Notes under the pieces: generated by a model
What the model saw: the letters and a program-made list of their open reading frames with translations, nothing else
Database searches by the model: none
What the model was told of the DNA's origin: nothing
Part shown: piece by piece, positions 44,931 through 58,189 of the stretch
How the letters are laid out: each line of letters starts with the position of its first letter
How positions within the stretch are numbered: position 1 is the first letter of the stretch
Assembly: GCA_947683625.1 (NCBI GenBank)
Contig: CANTUR010000047.1
Span: 5,518,001 to 5,582,000 of the forward strand
Source of the DNA: Mallotus nudiflorus
Taxonomy: Eukaryota > Streptophyta > Magnoliopsida > Malpighiales > Euphorbiaceae
Length of the DNA: 64,000 nucleotides
Reading direction: 5' to 3'
Made by a program: the position numbers and the translations under genes

Positions 44931-47900
44931 GGTATTCATGTTATAGAATTAAATTTATCTACTTCTGATTCTGATTCTTGGGTATTAGATACTAGATCAG
45001 GATCTCATATTTGTACAAATATGCAGGGTCTAAAAAGGAGTAGATCATTGGCAAAAGGCGAAGTGTACCTATGAGTTGGCAATGGAGCAAGAGGTAATGC
45101 TTTAGCTGTAGGAACTTATGAGTTACCTTTGCCTAGTGGACTTGTTTTATCCTTAGAAAGTTGTTATAATGTACCTACTATGCGTAGGAATATTATTTTG
45201 TTTCTTGTTTGGACAAGAAAGGATTTGAATTTATTATTAAGAATAATAAATGCAGTATTTATTAAGATAACATTTTCTATGGATATGCTCCATGCACTAG
45301 TGGACTTTATGTTTTAGATGCTGAAGACACTAATGAAATGCCAATCTATAACGTTGATACAAAGAAGTCTAAATCTAATGATTTAAACTCGACCTATCTC
45401 TAGCATTGTCATTTAGGCCATAAAAATGAGAAGCGCATTTCAAAGCTATACCAAAATGGGCTTTTAAATTCATTTGATTATGAATCATTTGATACATGTG
45501 AATCTTGTTTACTTGGAAAAATGACCAAAACACCTTTTATTGGATAGAATGAGAGGGCTAATGACTTATTGGGCCTAATACATTCTGATGTATGTAGACC
45601 ATTAAGCTCAACTTCTAGAGGAGGTTTTCAGTACTTCATAACTTTCACAGATGATTTTAGTAGATATGGTTATCTCTATCTAATGAAACATAAATTTGAA
45701 TCTTTTGAAAAGTTCAAAATTTTCAAGAATGAAGTACAAAATCAACTTGGTAAAAATATTAAAATACTAAGATCTGATCAAGGTGGTCATTATTTAAACC
45801 AAGAATTTACATATCATCTTAGAGATTGTGGGATTGTTTCATAATTGACTCCTCCAGGTACACCACAATGGAATGATGTGTCTGAACATAGAAATCGGAT
45901 TCTATTGGATATGGTTCGATCTATGATGAGTCAATCTGATCTTCCAATCTCTTTTTGAGGATATGCTTTAAAAACTGAGGCATTCATTTTGAATAGAGTT
46001 CCATTGAAGGCAGTTGAAAAGACACCATATGAGATATGGACTAAAAAAACTCCCAATTTGTCTTTTCTTAAGATTTAGGGATGTGATGCATTTGTGAAGC
46101 GTCAAATCTCAGATAAACTAGCACCCAAATCTGATAAATGCCTTTTTGTGGGATATCCTAAAGAAACTAAAGGATATTACTTCTACAATGCATATGAGAA
46201 CAAAGTGTTTGTGTCTCGAAATGGTGTGTTTTTGGAAAGAGAGTTTATTTCCAAAGGAACTAGTGGGAGCATAGTGCAACTTGAAGAAATTCAAGGCCCA
46301 CAAAATAGTGTTGTATCTGATATGGAACCGCAGCTAAATCAACAAGTAGTTATTGAACTTGCACAAGTACCAGAAGGCCCAAGGAGGTCTGGTAGGACAA
46401 GTCAAATCCCCATGAGATATGGATTTCTCATAACTGGTGATAATGATGTGTTAATTGTGGATCAAAATGAGCCCACATCCTATCAGGAGGCCATAAATAG
46501 TCCTAACTCTGAGAAATGGTTTGAAGCCATGAGATCAGAAATACAATCCATGTATGATAATCAAGTATGGACCTTGATTGACCCAAATGATGGTTTAAAA
46601 ACTATTGGGTGCAAATGGGTTTTCAAAAAGAAAACTGACATGGATGGCAATGTGCATACCTTTAAGGCAAGACTGGTTGCAAAAGGTTTCAAACAAACAT
46701 ATGGTATAGACTATGATGAAACTTTTTCACTAGTGGCTATGCTAAAATCTATTCGAATTCTCCTTGCCATAGCTACGTACTATGATTATGAGATATGGAA
46801 AATGGGCGTCAAAACATCATTTCTTAATGGAAACTTACTTGAGGATGTGTACATGACACAACCAAAGAATTTTGTCAGTCCTGAGAATTTTGGAAAGTAT
46901 GCAAGCTTCAAAGATCCATTTATGGATTGAAGCAAGCATCTCGGAGTTGGAATCTTCATTTTGATGAAGCAGTCAAAGAATTTGGCTTTATTAAAAATAA
47001 AGATGAACCTTGTGTATACAAGAAAGTTAGTGGGAGTGCTATTATGTTTTTAGTGTTGTATGTGGATGACATACTACTCATTGGAAATGATATCCCTATT
47101 TTACAAAATGTTAAATCATGGTTAGGGAATTGTTTCTCAATGAAAGACTTAGGTGAAGCTGCTTATATATTAGGCATCAAGATCTATAGAGATAGATCTA
47201 AAAGGCTTATTGGCCTAAGTCAAAGCACTTATATTGATAAGGTATTGAACAAGTTTAATATGCAAGATTCCAAGAGAGGATTCTTGCCAATGTTGCATGG
47301 CATTAGTCTCAGTAAGACTCAGTGTCCTATGACACAAGATGAGCAAGATCGCATGAGTAAGATTCCATATGCTTATGCTATTAGATCTATCATGTATGCA
47401 ATGTTATGTACTCGACCTGATGTTTCATATGCCTTAAGCACAATGAGCAGATACCAGTCAGACCCAGGTGAAAGTCATTGGACAGCAGTTAAAAATATCC
47501 TTAAGTACTTGAGAAGAACTAAGGATGCATTTTTACTATATGGTGGTCAGGAAGATGAGCTAGTTGTAAATGGTTACACAGATGCCAGTTTCCAAACTAA
47601 CAAGGATGATTTTTTATCACAGTCAGGATATGTGTTTTGTTTAAATGGAGGTGCAGTGAGCTGGAGGAGTTCTAAGCAAGACACTGTTGCTGATTCTACA
47701 ATAAAAGCTGAGTACATAGTTGCCTCAGAAGCAGCTAAGGAGACTATTTGGATCAAGAAGTTCATAACTGGACTAGGTGTTGTTCCTAGTATATCAAATC
47801 CAGTGAACTTATATTGTGACAATAATGGAGCTATAGCCCAAGCTAAGGAGCCCATATCACATAAGAGATCCAAACACATACTTAGGCGTTATCATCTCAT

Positions 47901-48051
47901 TCGAGAAATCATTGAGAGAGGAGACGTCAAGATATGCAGAGTACCTACAAATGATAATGTTGTTGATCCACTGACTAAGCCTCTTCCACAGCCTAAACAT
48001 GAGAGTTATACTAGGTCCATGGGTATTCAAAACGATGTTGATTGGGCCTAG
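44931..48051 (+). pseudogene. copia-2 pol: protease, integrase, RT, RNase H
   Basis: Order: protease-like WVLDTRSGSHICTN (~44980), gag-pre-integrase (HLGHKNEKRI), integrase zinc site (CESCLLGK), integrase core with IHSDVCRPL and LRSDQGGHY, a domain with RRSGR before RT, then RT and RNase H to 48051. Stops fall near 45073, 45402, 45547, 45843, 45956 and 46077. A frameshift near 46893 separates the two RT halves. In RT the motif normally reading KMDVKTAFLNG reads KMGVKTSFLNG (~46800), so the first catalytic Asp is Gly, while the later YVDD box (~47058) is intact. The last 374 codons form one open frame through RNase H (GYTDASFQ, KAEYI). Confidence 0.9.
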
Positions 48052-48055
48052 TGCA

Positions 48056-48065
48056 AGTGGGAGAT
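48056..48065 (+). other. copia-2 polypurine tract
   Basis: AAGTGGGAGAT directly precedes the 3' LTR at 48066. Confidence 0.75.
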
Positions 48066-49605
48066 TGTTAGTGATATGCACTAGGTCAATCATTTGTGAT
48101 TACGTATTGAATTTCGTATTTTATTAATAAAGAGGTATTTCATTATCATTTGATTTTATGATAATTATATGAATGGTTAATTCTTACTAAGGCCATCTAG
48201 TATATGACTTGATAGTAAAACCCTTAGATTAAAATAAGAGTTCTATTCTAATTATCCCTAGCCATTTATTCATCATATAAATATTAAAGTATTAAGGCTA
48301 GTATGATGTTGACTAATGATTATGTTTTACTAATCATGAATATGAGATATTAAGTCAACTCATAGGTCCATGATGAGAGATCATATACTGGATTGACCCA
48401 CTATGAGAATATTGCATAGATTATTATCATAAGTATTTCTCATCATAGTAATTTTATTTTGATCCTTTGACCTTGAAATCATCATGGATTTCTACATAGC
48501 TATTTTATGTTTTGACACATTCTAACATTTTCTTTAACCGGATGATTAAATAGGATGTTATTGGATATGAAATTAGTTATGTGAGGAATGTGAGTGATTC
48601 AGAAGGAATTTATCCCTCATTAATATGAGAAAGATATCTATGGGCCCCTTGATGAGATAGACTGAAGGAAAATGCATGGCCATGTTGAAATGAATTGATA
48701 AAGAGTTATCATTTTTAGTCTACTTGGAATCAAGTCACAATATTGAACTATATAAGGATGACATTCTATGCCTTATGTTCAATTAGGATATCATTTGATA
48801 AAGGGACAATAAAATTCACTGTAATTAGGTTATGTCGAATTATTGACTTCACATGACTTGGGTAGTCATAATGTCTTACTAAAGGCCACTTATGACTTGT
48901 AGGCCTAAATAAAGATTTAGGCCCACTACCAATGTTATGTGAACCTACAGGGTCACACACTTAGAACATGCCCAAAATGAATTTGGGTTTAATAAACCCA
49001 AAATAAACTTTATGGAAATAAATAATTAAAGTGTTTCATTTATTTATTTATTTGTTTATTTATTTAAGATAAATGTTATTTTAAATAAATAAATAAGATA
49101 TTATTTTTGATTTATTTTTTAAAAAAATTAGAATATAATAAATGGAAGTTACCAAAAGGTCATTGGTAGGTGAAACCTTAATTTAGAGTCTATAAATATG
49201 TTATATTCTCTAGGGTTTAACACACTTGTTTTTCCTACCTCCAAATTCGTTTTCTCTCTTCTCAGAAAACAAAGACAGATTTTTTCTTTTGTTCTTGATT
49301 CGTGAGACAATCAAGAAGGTTGCACACACTCCAAGTCATTTTGTGAAGGGTTGTTCATGTGGATACCTATAGAGGACACATCCTTTTGGAGACGTCTAGA
49401 TCCGAACAACCAAAGAAAAAGCTTGAGGTAAGGTGTCACATGTGTGAACCTCCTCTTATCCTTCCAGAAAATCTTGCCTCTTCTACGTCTTGGTGAGATT
49501 CTTGAAACCCTAGATTTAATTAAGTACTCAAATTACATGGATCCAGGTTTAGGAACGTGATAAATTTTTAATTATTCCGCTGCGTTTGTATCAGGAAACC
49601 TAATA
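48066..49605 (+). repeat. copia-2 3' LTR
   Basis: 1540 bp, pairing with 40516-42049 and ending CTAATA before TSD ATGTC. Confidence 0.9.
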
Positions 49606-49610
49606 ATGTC

Positions 49611-50331
49611 CATTTTACAGAGGAGTTTCTGCTGAATTTTCAGTAAATTCTCATAAAACATGACGTCACGTCAATCTTGACTTTTCGATTTTATTTGAGT
49701 TTTATATTCTTAGATCAAGTCTCTTTAGAAGTATAAGTTAGATTTATTCTGATTGTTATTATTATTTTATTTTTCTAGTTGTGTCAAGACCGAGGCCTAG
49801 TGGACTGGGCCTGTTGAGCCAGTCTCGAGGAGTGCAAACTTATGAGTTGTTATTTTATATATACATCGCATTTAGGATGCACGATTTAGAATATACATGT
49901 TTTAATATGTATTTGTTTATAAATTGTTTATTTAAATGTTTAGTATATGTTAGTTATATTTTTAGTATAATTTTGATATATTTCTAAATAAATGCATGTT
50001 TTATTTTCGATATATACTTAGCATGTTTTTAGTATATTATTAGTTTATATTTGGCATATTTTTATGGTTGATTTCAAATTTATTTAACATATATATACTT
50101 GAAATATACTTAGTGAAATATACTTAGTTTATTTTAGGTATATTTCTAGTATATATATGGTTTATTTTGTTATTATGAATGTTATTTTTCATTATTTATT
50201 TTCCTATATGTATGTTTAATTTTAAACGAAGGATATCAATAGAACGTGCTACCTAGTGACCAGTACTAGGACCATGTACGTATCGGTGTGATATATTTTA
50301 GGGTTGAGTTGAGAATCACTTGAGGAAATAT

Positions 50332-50363
<32 letters not shown>

Positions 50364-51142
50364 GATTGATGTGATTGAATAGTGTGGTTGCTGGAGCTCG
50401 GTTGACCTAGTATCTCGGGGTCAATCACATTGACAGTGAGACTGTTGGTGCTCGGTTGACTTAGTTTCTTGGGGCCAGTCTACTGTCCATAATGGAATAA
50501 ATTAATTAAATTGAAATTAAGTAAGCTTGTATGACTAAAGAGTTATTGTTGATCGAGATTGCGATTAAATAGGGTTCTATTTGATCCTTCAATAAAACAT
50601 ATGTTTTTCAGCATTTATTATATAAAGTGTTTTTAGCATCTGTGTGAAATACTTGTATATATATTTATTATATATATGGATGATTGATTGCATATGACAT
50701 TAGGAGATGTATATATATATATATATATAATATGACAATTCACTCAGTGAGGTTTGACCCCCACCAATTGTTATTTTGATAGGAGACTCTTCTTCCTCAC
50801 ACCTCAATAGTAGGCCCATCCGCCAGAATTTTTCAACCTCAGTTATTTTGTGTAAATTACTTACTTAAATTTTATTGTACTCTAGAAAACTGCAATAGTA
50901 GTCGTATTTTGTATTTGTAGATTGTTAGTTGTAATTTCAGAGGCCTTTCTCTGAATATTGTATAATATATTTTATTTTATGATATGACAAAAGTTTTTAT
51001 TATATTGGTTTAAGATTTTTAATTGTTCCACATTTTATTTAATTATTGCATGCTTTTATTTTTAAGTCTTGCTACGGGTTCCGAATTCGAAAGAATTCCC
51101 GTTCTCTAGCGTCGGTCATAACTCTCAGTTTGGGTCATGACA
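49611..51142 (+). mobile_element. Tekay-family solo LTR, piece 3 of 3
   Basis: The last 1532 bp of the solo LTR. It keeps the second stem-loop (TTCTGCTG...CAGTA), the CTAGTG(G/A) block, the 54-bp tandem duplication (50385-50490), the GAGGT(C/T)TGA region and the family end GGGTTCCG..TCGAAAGAATTCCCG, closing GTCATGACA at 51142. TSD CATAC follows. The donor-like AGGTGAGT of young LTRs reads TTATGAGT here. Confidence 0.9.
50334..50362. repeat. (GATT)n microsatellite
   Basis: Seven GATT units within the old LTR. Confidence 0.9.
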
Positions 51143-51147
51143 CATAC

Positions 51148-51875
51148 CATCCCACATATAACAAACCTTTTCCATTAAACTCAATTCTAAGAACGACATA
51201 CCCTGGAAACCTCAATTCCAACCCTTACTTAATTTCTATAATCTTCATAATATTCTTAATAGGACAAAACCCTCTCCACCACAAGAAATTCTCAACTCCA
51301 CTGCATCCATCATAGAACCAAACCCAGCTTACCTTCAATGGTATAACAAGGATCAATTACTTTTCTTATAGCTCCTCTCTTTTATTTTAGAAGAGATCTA
51401 CCCAAATTGGTCTTAATTCATCTTCATTAGTTTGAAAGGCTCTTGAAATAGCCTACGGAGTCATCAATAACACTCAATGTGCACAACTTTAGATTGAGTT
51501 ACACAATCTAAAGAAAAAAGACAAAATAGTTTCTGAATATCTTTTTCAAGCAAAACATATTGCCAAATCTCTTGCCTTGGTTGGATAAAATTTAGCTCCT
51601 GCAGAATTTAATGCCATCATATATCATCAACCTGGGTTTGATTTTAATGGGGCAATCAATGCTTTTCAATAATAGGATTATCCACCCTTATTGGACGAAT
51701 TGCACTGATAGCTCGTTGCTTATAAGCTGCTTCTTAACTTACAACAATCCACTTTACCGATGAAAAATCTCATGCATCAGGTTGTTTCATCTAATTCTCA
51801 CAGTAAATAATTTTCAGTAGGCAGTAATTGCAGACAAAGAGAATGATGGGGGTTTTTTACTCTACGATGACCTGC
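51148..51875 (+). pseudogene. copia-1 gag, continued
   Basis: This continues the frame cut at 10119. It has recognisable copia gag motifs: NNTQCAQL, HNLKKKDKIVSEYLFQAKHIAKSLALVG, APAEFNAIIYHQPGFDFNGAI and LVAYKLLLNLQQS, the UBN2-type gag core. Many stops are present (for example near 51315, 51370, 51400 and 51670). It is cut at 51875 by the Tat-like solo LTR and resumes at 56211. Confidence 0.75.
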
Positions 51876-54800
51876 TGTAGGCAAAGAGGTTTAGTGCACA
51901 TCCAAGATTTTAGCAACCGCGACACTGTTTGAGCTCAGGGCTCTAGAGAACACACTAACCACTGTCACAAAGACATGGCGTGGAGATAAGGAGTCGCCAC
52001 CCAGGGTAATAATTGGGACAAATTGAAAAGGTGGTACTCGATTCTTTAAAAGAAAGCTAGTACCACAACCAGGAGATTCTGGATACGGAATACCAACTTC
52101 TTTCAGACTCATTTAGAATTATTTTATGAATTACTATATTATCTTCTATTTACATGCAATTTCATATAAACCCTTATACTAGCAATTAACTCCAAGGCAA
52201 ACTAGTCATGAAAATACAAGTAAATAATACATTCAATAGAACATATAATCCCTAAGTTAGTCTAATATACATGGATTTTAATTAAATGAGCTAAATCTAC
52301 ATGTTTTCATTTTACAAGTGAGCTAAAGACTAATTTCTTTTAATTTTAATTAAATGAACCTAAGTCTATTTATTTTAATTCTAAAATGGGCCTAAATCTA
52401 TAAATTATGAAGGTATTTAAATTAGTGGGCGTAGTTCTACATATTTTAATGCTAAAGTCATCTTAAATCTATAAATTATGAAAAATGCTTAAATTTGGGC
52501 TAAGTCTAATTAATTAAATGAAATTAGATGGGCTTATGTGTAATTTACTAGATGGGCCTAAGTTATTTCTAACCTAAATCTAATTAATTATGGGCCTAAA
52601 ATGCATTTTAATTAATTAAACCTAATTAATTATTAGGTGAGATGAGCTAAAAATAATAATAAACCAAATAAAAATAAATTAAAGCCTAACATGGACTTAA
52701 GGCCCCAAAATATATAAAAATAATAAATAAGCCCAAAAACAAATATAACATGCCAAAATAAATAAATAAAAGACCAAACAAATAATTAAATTAATATCTT
52801 CTAAAAAACCCTAATTTTTATTAACGTGCAAACTAAATTAATCTACTACCTCCATTGATTTTACTTAATTACCTAATTTAAAACCTAACTTTATTAAACA
52901 ATTTAATCAAAATAAACATGCAATCACACATATAACTTTACTATTCCCACTATTGGGGCTATTACAATAATTCATAAGAAATAATAATAAAAATAATTAA
53001 TACACCCATAAATAAAATAAAGCAATAATAAAAAAACTCTAAAAACTATGTCTCTACAAGATTTTATCGCTGGCATTCCATGGACTTCTCAATTTATCCT
53101 CTCAAGCATGATCACCATATATTTTCCTCTATAATCACCAAAAAAAATAAAAATTATGATTAGTGAATAAATTATAATAATAATTGTAGACGGTGGGGTA
53201 TAGCGCATGTCCAAGATTTTAGCAACCGCGACATTATTTAGGCTCAGGGCCTTAGGGAACACACTACTATGTCATAAAGTCATAGCGTGGAGAAGAGGAG
53301 TTGCCACCCAGGGTAATAACTGGGACAATTTGATTAGTGGTACTCGATTCTCTAAAAGAAAGTTAGCACCACAACCAGGAGATTATAGGAACAAAATACT
53401 AACTTCTCTTAGTCTCGTGTTCATTTAAAGTAATTTTATAAATGATTATTTCATCCTCTAATTACATGCAATTTTATTTAAACCTTATTTGACATCCATC
53501 TAACCCTAGGCATCTAGTCAATAAAATTACACATAAAAAATGCACTCAAGATCACGTTGTCCCTAAGTCTAAACTATGTTAATTTTATTAAAAAGTTAGC
53601 TAGATTTACATCTTATTTATAAGTGAGAAAGGGACTAAAGGTGGGCCTACATTTTTATTAATTAGTGAGCCTAGATCTATTTATTTTAGTTTGACTAAGA
53701 AATGGGCTTAAGTCTATTCAATTTTTAAAGGAAAGTTAAATTAGTGGGCCTAATTCTAACTTGGTTTTTATTTTAAGTGGAATGTGGGCCTAGGTCTATT
53801 TATTTTAAAAGAAATGAAATTAAATGGGCTGAGCTAAGTCTAAACAAGTTTTAATTAATTAAGTGGGCCTAAAATCTAATTAACCTAATGAGCCTAAATT
53901 AATTTTAATTATTTAAAGCCTTAAATCATTTTTAAGCCTATTTATTAAGTGAGTTAGATCTAAACGTGGGCTTGGGGCCCAAAAGGATAAAACAAAACAA
54001 GCCCAAAACAAATAAAACACAAAAAAGGATCAAACAAATGTTTTAGTGATTTTCTAGAAACCCTAAATTAATTACATGCAAACCCTAATTTAAGCTACTG
54101 TCACCATTGATTTTAATTTGGGTTTTACCAGATTGAACCTAATTACTAATTGATTTTAAACGTAGAAAATTAAATCTTTCACTATTCCCACTACTGGGGC
54201 TATTACAAACTATGTACAAAAACTAAAATTAAACAATTATACACCCATGAATTAAAATAACTACACATAACACATAAATGCAAAATGAAAATTAAAATCC
54301 TAATATCTACTAAAAAATAGTACAGATTATTCTATGGCATTCTATGGATCTTCTGTTCATTTGAACATAGGCAGTATTCTCCTTAATCCACAATCGAACA
54401 TCAAAACAAAGAAACACCAAAAAGTTAGATTAGTGAAATTTAATACTCAAATCAATAACAAAAAATAAAATAAAAAAAATCATTAAAGAAGAAAAGAATA
54501 AAGAAAAGGACACTGTGATTATCTTAGATGTTGTATAAATGCCATTTTTAGCCCCTTAGACTAGGATTTTCATCGTTGAAATTGAAGTATTGTTGATTCT
54601 GGACTGGGATTTAATTGCTTTCAAAAACACTGACAGTATCAAAAATTAGGGTTTTTTGAAATACAAGGGTGTGTGCGAGGTGTTCTTCACATCTAAATTT
54701 TTAGGGTTTCTAGGTTTTCTCTCAGTATGTCTATGTAAAGCTCTTTGTCTCTCTCTCTCTCTGTGAGTAAAAAAAATCCTCCTCTACGCACGCAGACTCT

Positions 54801-56205
54801 TTGCTTTTTAAAGCAAAGTCTGCACGTACTGACTTCCTCCTTTAGAGGAACAGAATCATCTCCTCAAAATAGACTGATAATAATTTGATTTTTGAAAGTT
54901 ATTTACATGTTTTGAATATGTCAAAATCTTTTTTAGATAAAAATAATAATAAAATTCAATTTTTAACCAATCAAAACACTAAAAAATAGACAAAAATATG
55001 AAAAAAATACGCAAAAATTTAAAAAAATAGGACTTGTTGTGCGTCAGCATTGTGTAATGCTGACCTCTTTTTTTAATTACCAAAAGACCCATGAAAAAAA
55101 TTGACTTCCTTGTAATCAAATCCTAAAAAACGTTGCAATTTAGTTCATAAAGTCCAGAAAATCGACAACCAAGTTCAATTTTTGAATAAATTTCATCATA
55201 GGGGCTTACATTGCAATTGTGTACAATTGCATCCCGAAATTGAGTGCTTACAATAACTCAAATAATAAAAATAATCAATAAAATAAAAAAAAGAAAGAAA
55301 TAAAATAGAATAAGAAGAAGATGATGATGCTTATGAGTGATGGGATGCTCCTCAGATTTGTAAAATCACCGCTTCTTAATAGGTCTTCTAATTTTGTTCT
55401 TCAAAAATTCTCTAAAGATCTTCAATTAACTAATAACACCAAAGGGGATTTTTTTAGAGAAAGACAATTCACAAAAGAATAGAATTAAGAAGGCTTTTTT
55501 AAGAACAATCAATGAATAAAAAGTAATTATGTGTAAAAAATGAATGAAAAATCAAAAACTTATAAAAATATGTTCCTGCCTTCCTCCCAAATTTTTCTTT
55601 TTTTTTCCTCCCGTTTTTTCTTCTCTTTTTCCCTTTTCTTCGTTCCTTTTTATTTTTTTCCTCCCCCTCCTTCAGAGCCAAAGCCCTCCTATATATATAG
55701 GGATACATCTTGAAACTTTAGTTATAAATTGATTCCTAAAAGACTTCTATTTCTTTAAAAACATCATCAAAATAATTTAAGGAGAATTTCTGACCAATTA
55801 GGACTCAATTTATCTAGAAATTTCAAGAATTTGCAGAAGGAGTCTATTTTTGACCAAAATTGTGTAATTCTGATCAAAATTACATAATTCCAATCGGAAT
55901 TTCATAATTCTGATAGAAATTATAGTAATTTCGATCGAAATTATGTAATTCTAATCGGAATTAGGGTAATTCCGATCACCTTTTTAATTACAGAAAGGTC
56001 CTTGAAATAATTTTAGTTGTGCAATTATATCCCTAAAAAGCATTGCAATTTAGTCCACAAAAATATTAAATCCTTTCTTTGAAAAAATGCAATTAGACCC
56101 TTAAAGTTTCAAAGTTTCAAATATTGAAGACCTATTCATGACATTTTCATCATTGGAGTCTTTTATCGCATCCATAACTCATCATCCCGAAATTGGGTGT
56201 CTACA
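51876..56205 (-). mobile_element. Tat/Ogre-like solo LTR (outer), split by a second one
   Basis: The pieces 51876-53184 and 55253-56205 total about 2.26 kb. They start TGTAGGCAAAGAGG and end GGGTGTCTACA on the plus strand. The flanks CCTGC (51871-51875) and CTTGC (56206-56210) match at 4 of 5. The minus strand is favoured as the sense strand: it begins TGTAGACACCCAATTTCGGG, has a TATATATAGGAGGG box at about 55690, and carries the GGTGGCGACTCC motif that, from memory, lies near the 3' end of Tat/Ogre LTRs. No internal region is present. Confidence 0.8.
53185..55252 (-). mobile_element. Tat/Ogre-like solo LTR (inner)
   Basis: 2068 bp, TGTAGACGGTGGGG to GAGTGCTTACA on the plus strand. It is colinear with the outer copy, sharing AAGATTTTAGCAACCGCGACA and the block with GAGT(C/T)GCCACCCAGGG. 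The flanks ATAAT (53180-53184) and ATAAC (55253-55257) match at 4 of 5. It inserted into a relative of itself in the same orientation. No primer site or coding sequence is visible. Confidence 0.82.
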
Positions 56206-56210
56206 CTTGC

Positions 56211-57430
56211 TTATTCTTCTTGCCAAATCTATGGATATTTAAATCATTCCACCCTTACATGCATATGTGGATTTGATCAGTCCTTCACTCCTCGTTCTTA
56301 CAATTGGTTTGATGATCAATATGCTGCCTATCACTCTCAACGACATGCTCCTTTCACTCCTCAAGCACATATGTCATTACTTAGACCACCACCATCTATT
56401 ATCGAGTCTAAATGGTATCCAGAAAATGGTGCAAGCCACCATATCACGCCTGATTTAGCATCACTTCACAGGGCTGAAGACTATAACGGTACAAATCATG
56501 TTATTGTTGGCAATGGTAAGGGCCTAGCTATTAAACATATTGTAAAGAGTTCGGTGCCATCATTTAATCAATCCACTCTTTCTTTTAATCATGTTGTCTA
56601 TGTTCCATAAATTACAAAGTCCTTGCTCTCTGTCCATTGGTTATATAATGATAATAATTGTTCTGTTGAATTTTTTCCTAACCACTGTCTTGTGAAGGAT
56701 TTTCAGACTAAGGAAGTACTGCTCCGAGGAACGAGTGATTTAGGGCTCTATAAGCTGAATTATACATCACTTTATCCTTCAACTCCCATTGTTGCTTCCT
56801 TTTCCACCTTGGATACTTGGCATCAAAGACTCAATCATCCTTATTTCTCTATTGATTGTCATCTTATTAGTTATTTTCAATTACCTTGCAAAAATTAAAA
56901 AAACTGTTTTCAATAATTGTCATGCCTACTTTTTAGGCAAATTACATCGATCTACATTGTCTTTTACCCATCATAGAAGTTCACAACCTTTAGATTTAAT
57001 CCATCCTTATGTATAGGGCCCAACTCCTATTCAATCTTCAAATAGAGACAAGTATTTTCTTATTTTTATTGATGATTTTTCTTTGTTCACAGGGTTCTTT
57101 CCAATTAAAAATAAAAGTGATGTTCCACAAGTTTTTATTCAATTTCAAAAATTTATGGAAAATTAATTTAATAAAAAGATAAAAGCCTTCAATTCAGACT
57201 GTGGTTGTGACTTTCGACCCTTGTTTAAACATTTTCAATCTATAGGCATTTTACATTGTATTGCTTGTCCACATACCTATGAACAAAATGGGGCTACAAA
57301 GCAAAAAATAATGCATGTTGTTGTTATAGGTCTTACATTATTAGGCCAATGTCATGTCCCTTTTAAATATTGGCATTTTGCTTTTGAGACATTAGTTTTT
57401 TTAATTAACAGAATCCCTACTTAATCCTTT
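56211..57430 (+). pseudogene. copia-1 gag end, protease and integrase N-part
   Basis: It begins with a decayed zinc knuckle (CQIYGYLNHSTLTC, second Cys lost). The protease motif SKWYPENGASHHIT follows (usual D-S/T-G reads E-N-G), then gag-pre-integrase (LGLYKLN), integrase HHCC (TWHQRLNHP) and core with IFIDDFS and FNSDCGCDF. Stops and frame changes interrupt it near 56608, 56898, 57014 and 57163. The third integrase acid region reads QNGATKQK, where V-E-R is usual, so catalysis is lost. Confidence 0.82.
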
Positions 57431-58189
57431 TTTAACAAAATTCCTTTTTAAATTTTATATAACAAAATTCTAGACTAATTTTTTTTAGAGTTTTTGGTTG
57501 TATAGCTTATCCCTTATTAAGGCCATTTAATCAACATAAATTTTCCTTTTGCATAAAAGCATGTGTTTTTCTTAGTTATTCTCCATATTTTCTTGGTTAT
57601 AGATGTTTGGATAAGGAAATTGGGCATATTTATATGTCTAGACATTAAATGTAATGAGTCTATTTTCTTATTTTAAATCAACATTATACCACAGTCCTCT
57701 TTAATTTCGCCATCTTCTTTTAATCCACCATTTATATAGGTTCAGTTATAATTACCTCAAGTCCCACATTCTGAAGACTTCTTCTAAGGTATGAACACTT
57801 TTTCTCAATCTTCTTTATCCATAGCCAACTCTTTTAATCGACCCTTACCCATATCTCATATCAACAACCCTTCTTCATCACCAACTACCCAATCTCATTC
57901 AGACTCTATTACCTCTTAACCTCATCTCTTGTCCAAATCCTTAAGAAATAATCAACATTATCCGCATATCGTTATCAATTTGGATGGGTTGAAATTATTT
58001 CTTGATTTACCAAATCCCACTCTGCAATATACCATAAGTCCACCAACTTCTACCTCTCTAATATCTGAACTAACTCACATAAATACATCAACCATGGCTC
58101 ATACACACAAATATGCCTTGTCCACTACAATTTTTCTTGAAATCGAACCATCAAGCTATTCACAAGCTAAAAAATTTTATCAATAGCAT
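57431..58189 (+). pseudogene. copia-1 integrase C-terminus and linker (decayed)
   Basis: Patchy similarity to the region between integrase and RT of copia elements. RVFGCIAYPLLRPFNQHKF- and FLGYRCLDKE-like readings appear around 57490-57620, followed by a Ser/Pro/Thr-rich linker. No open frame is longer than 85 codons. Confidence 0.6.

Larger units (their letters stand above)
40516..49605 (+). mobile_element. Ty1/copia element copia-2, TSD ATGTC
   Basis: A full-length 9.09-kb element with LTRs 40516-42049 and 48066-49605. A perfect target duplication, ATGTC, lies at 40511-40515 and 49606-49610. Primer site, long leader, gag, protease, integrase, RT and RNase H are in copia order on the plus strand, and a polypurine tract precedes the 3' LTR. 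The LTRs differ by a few percent, including a 9- to 12-bp repeat-length difference near 49050. Frameshifts and stops make it non-autonomous. Confidence 0.93.
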
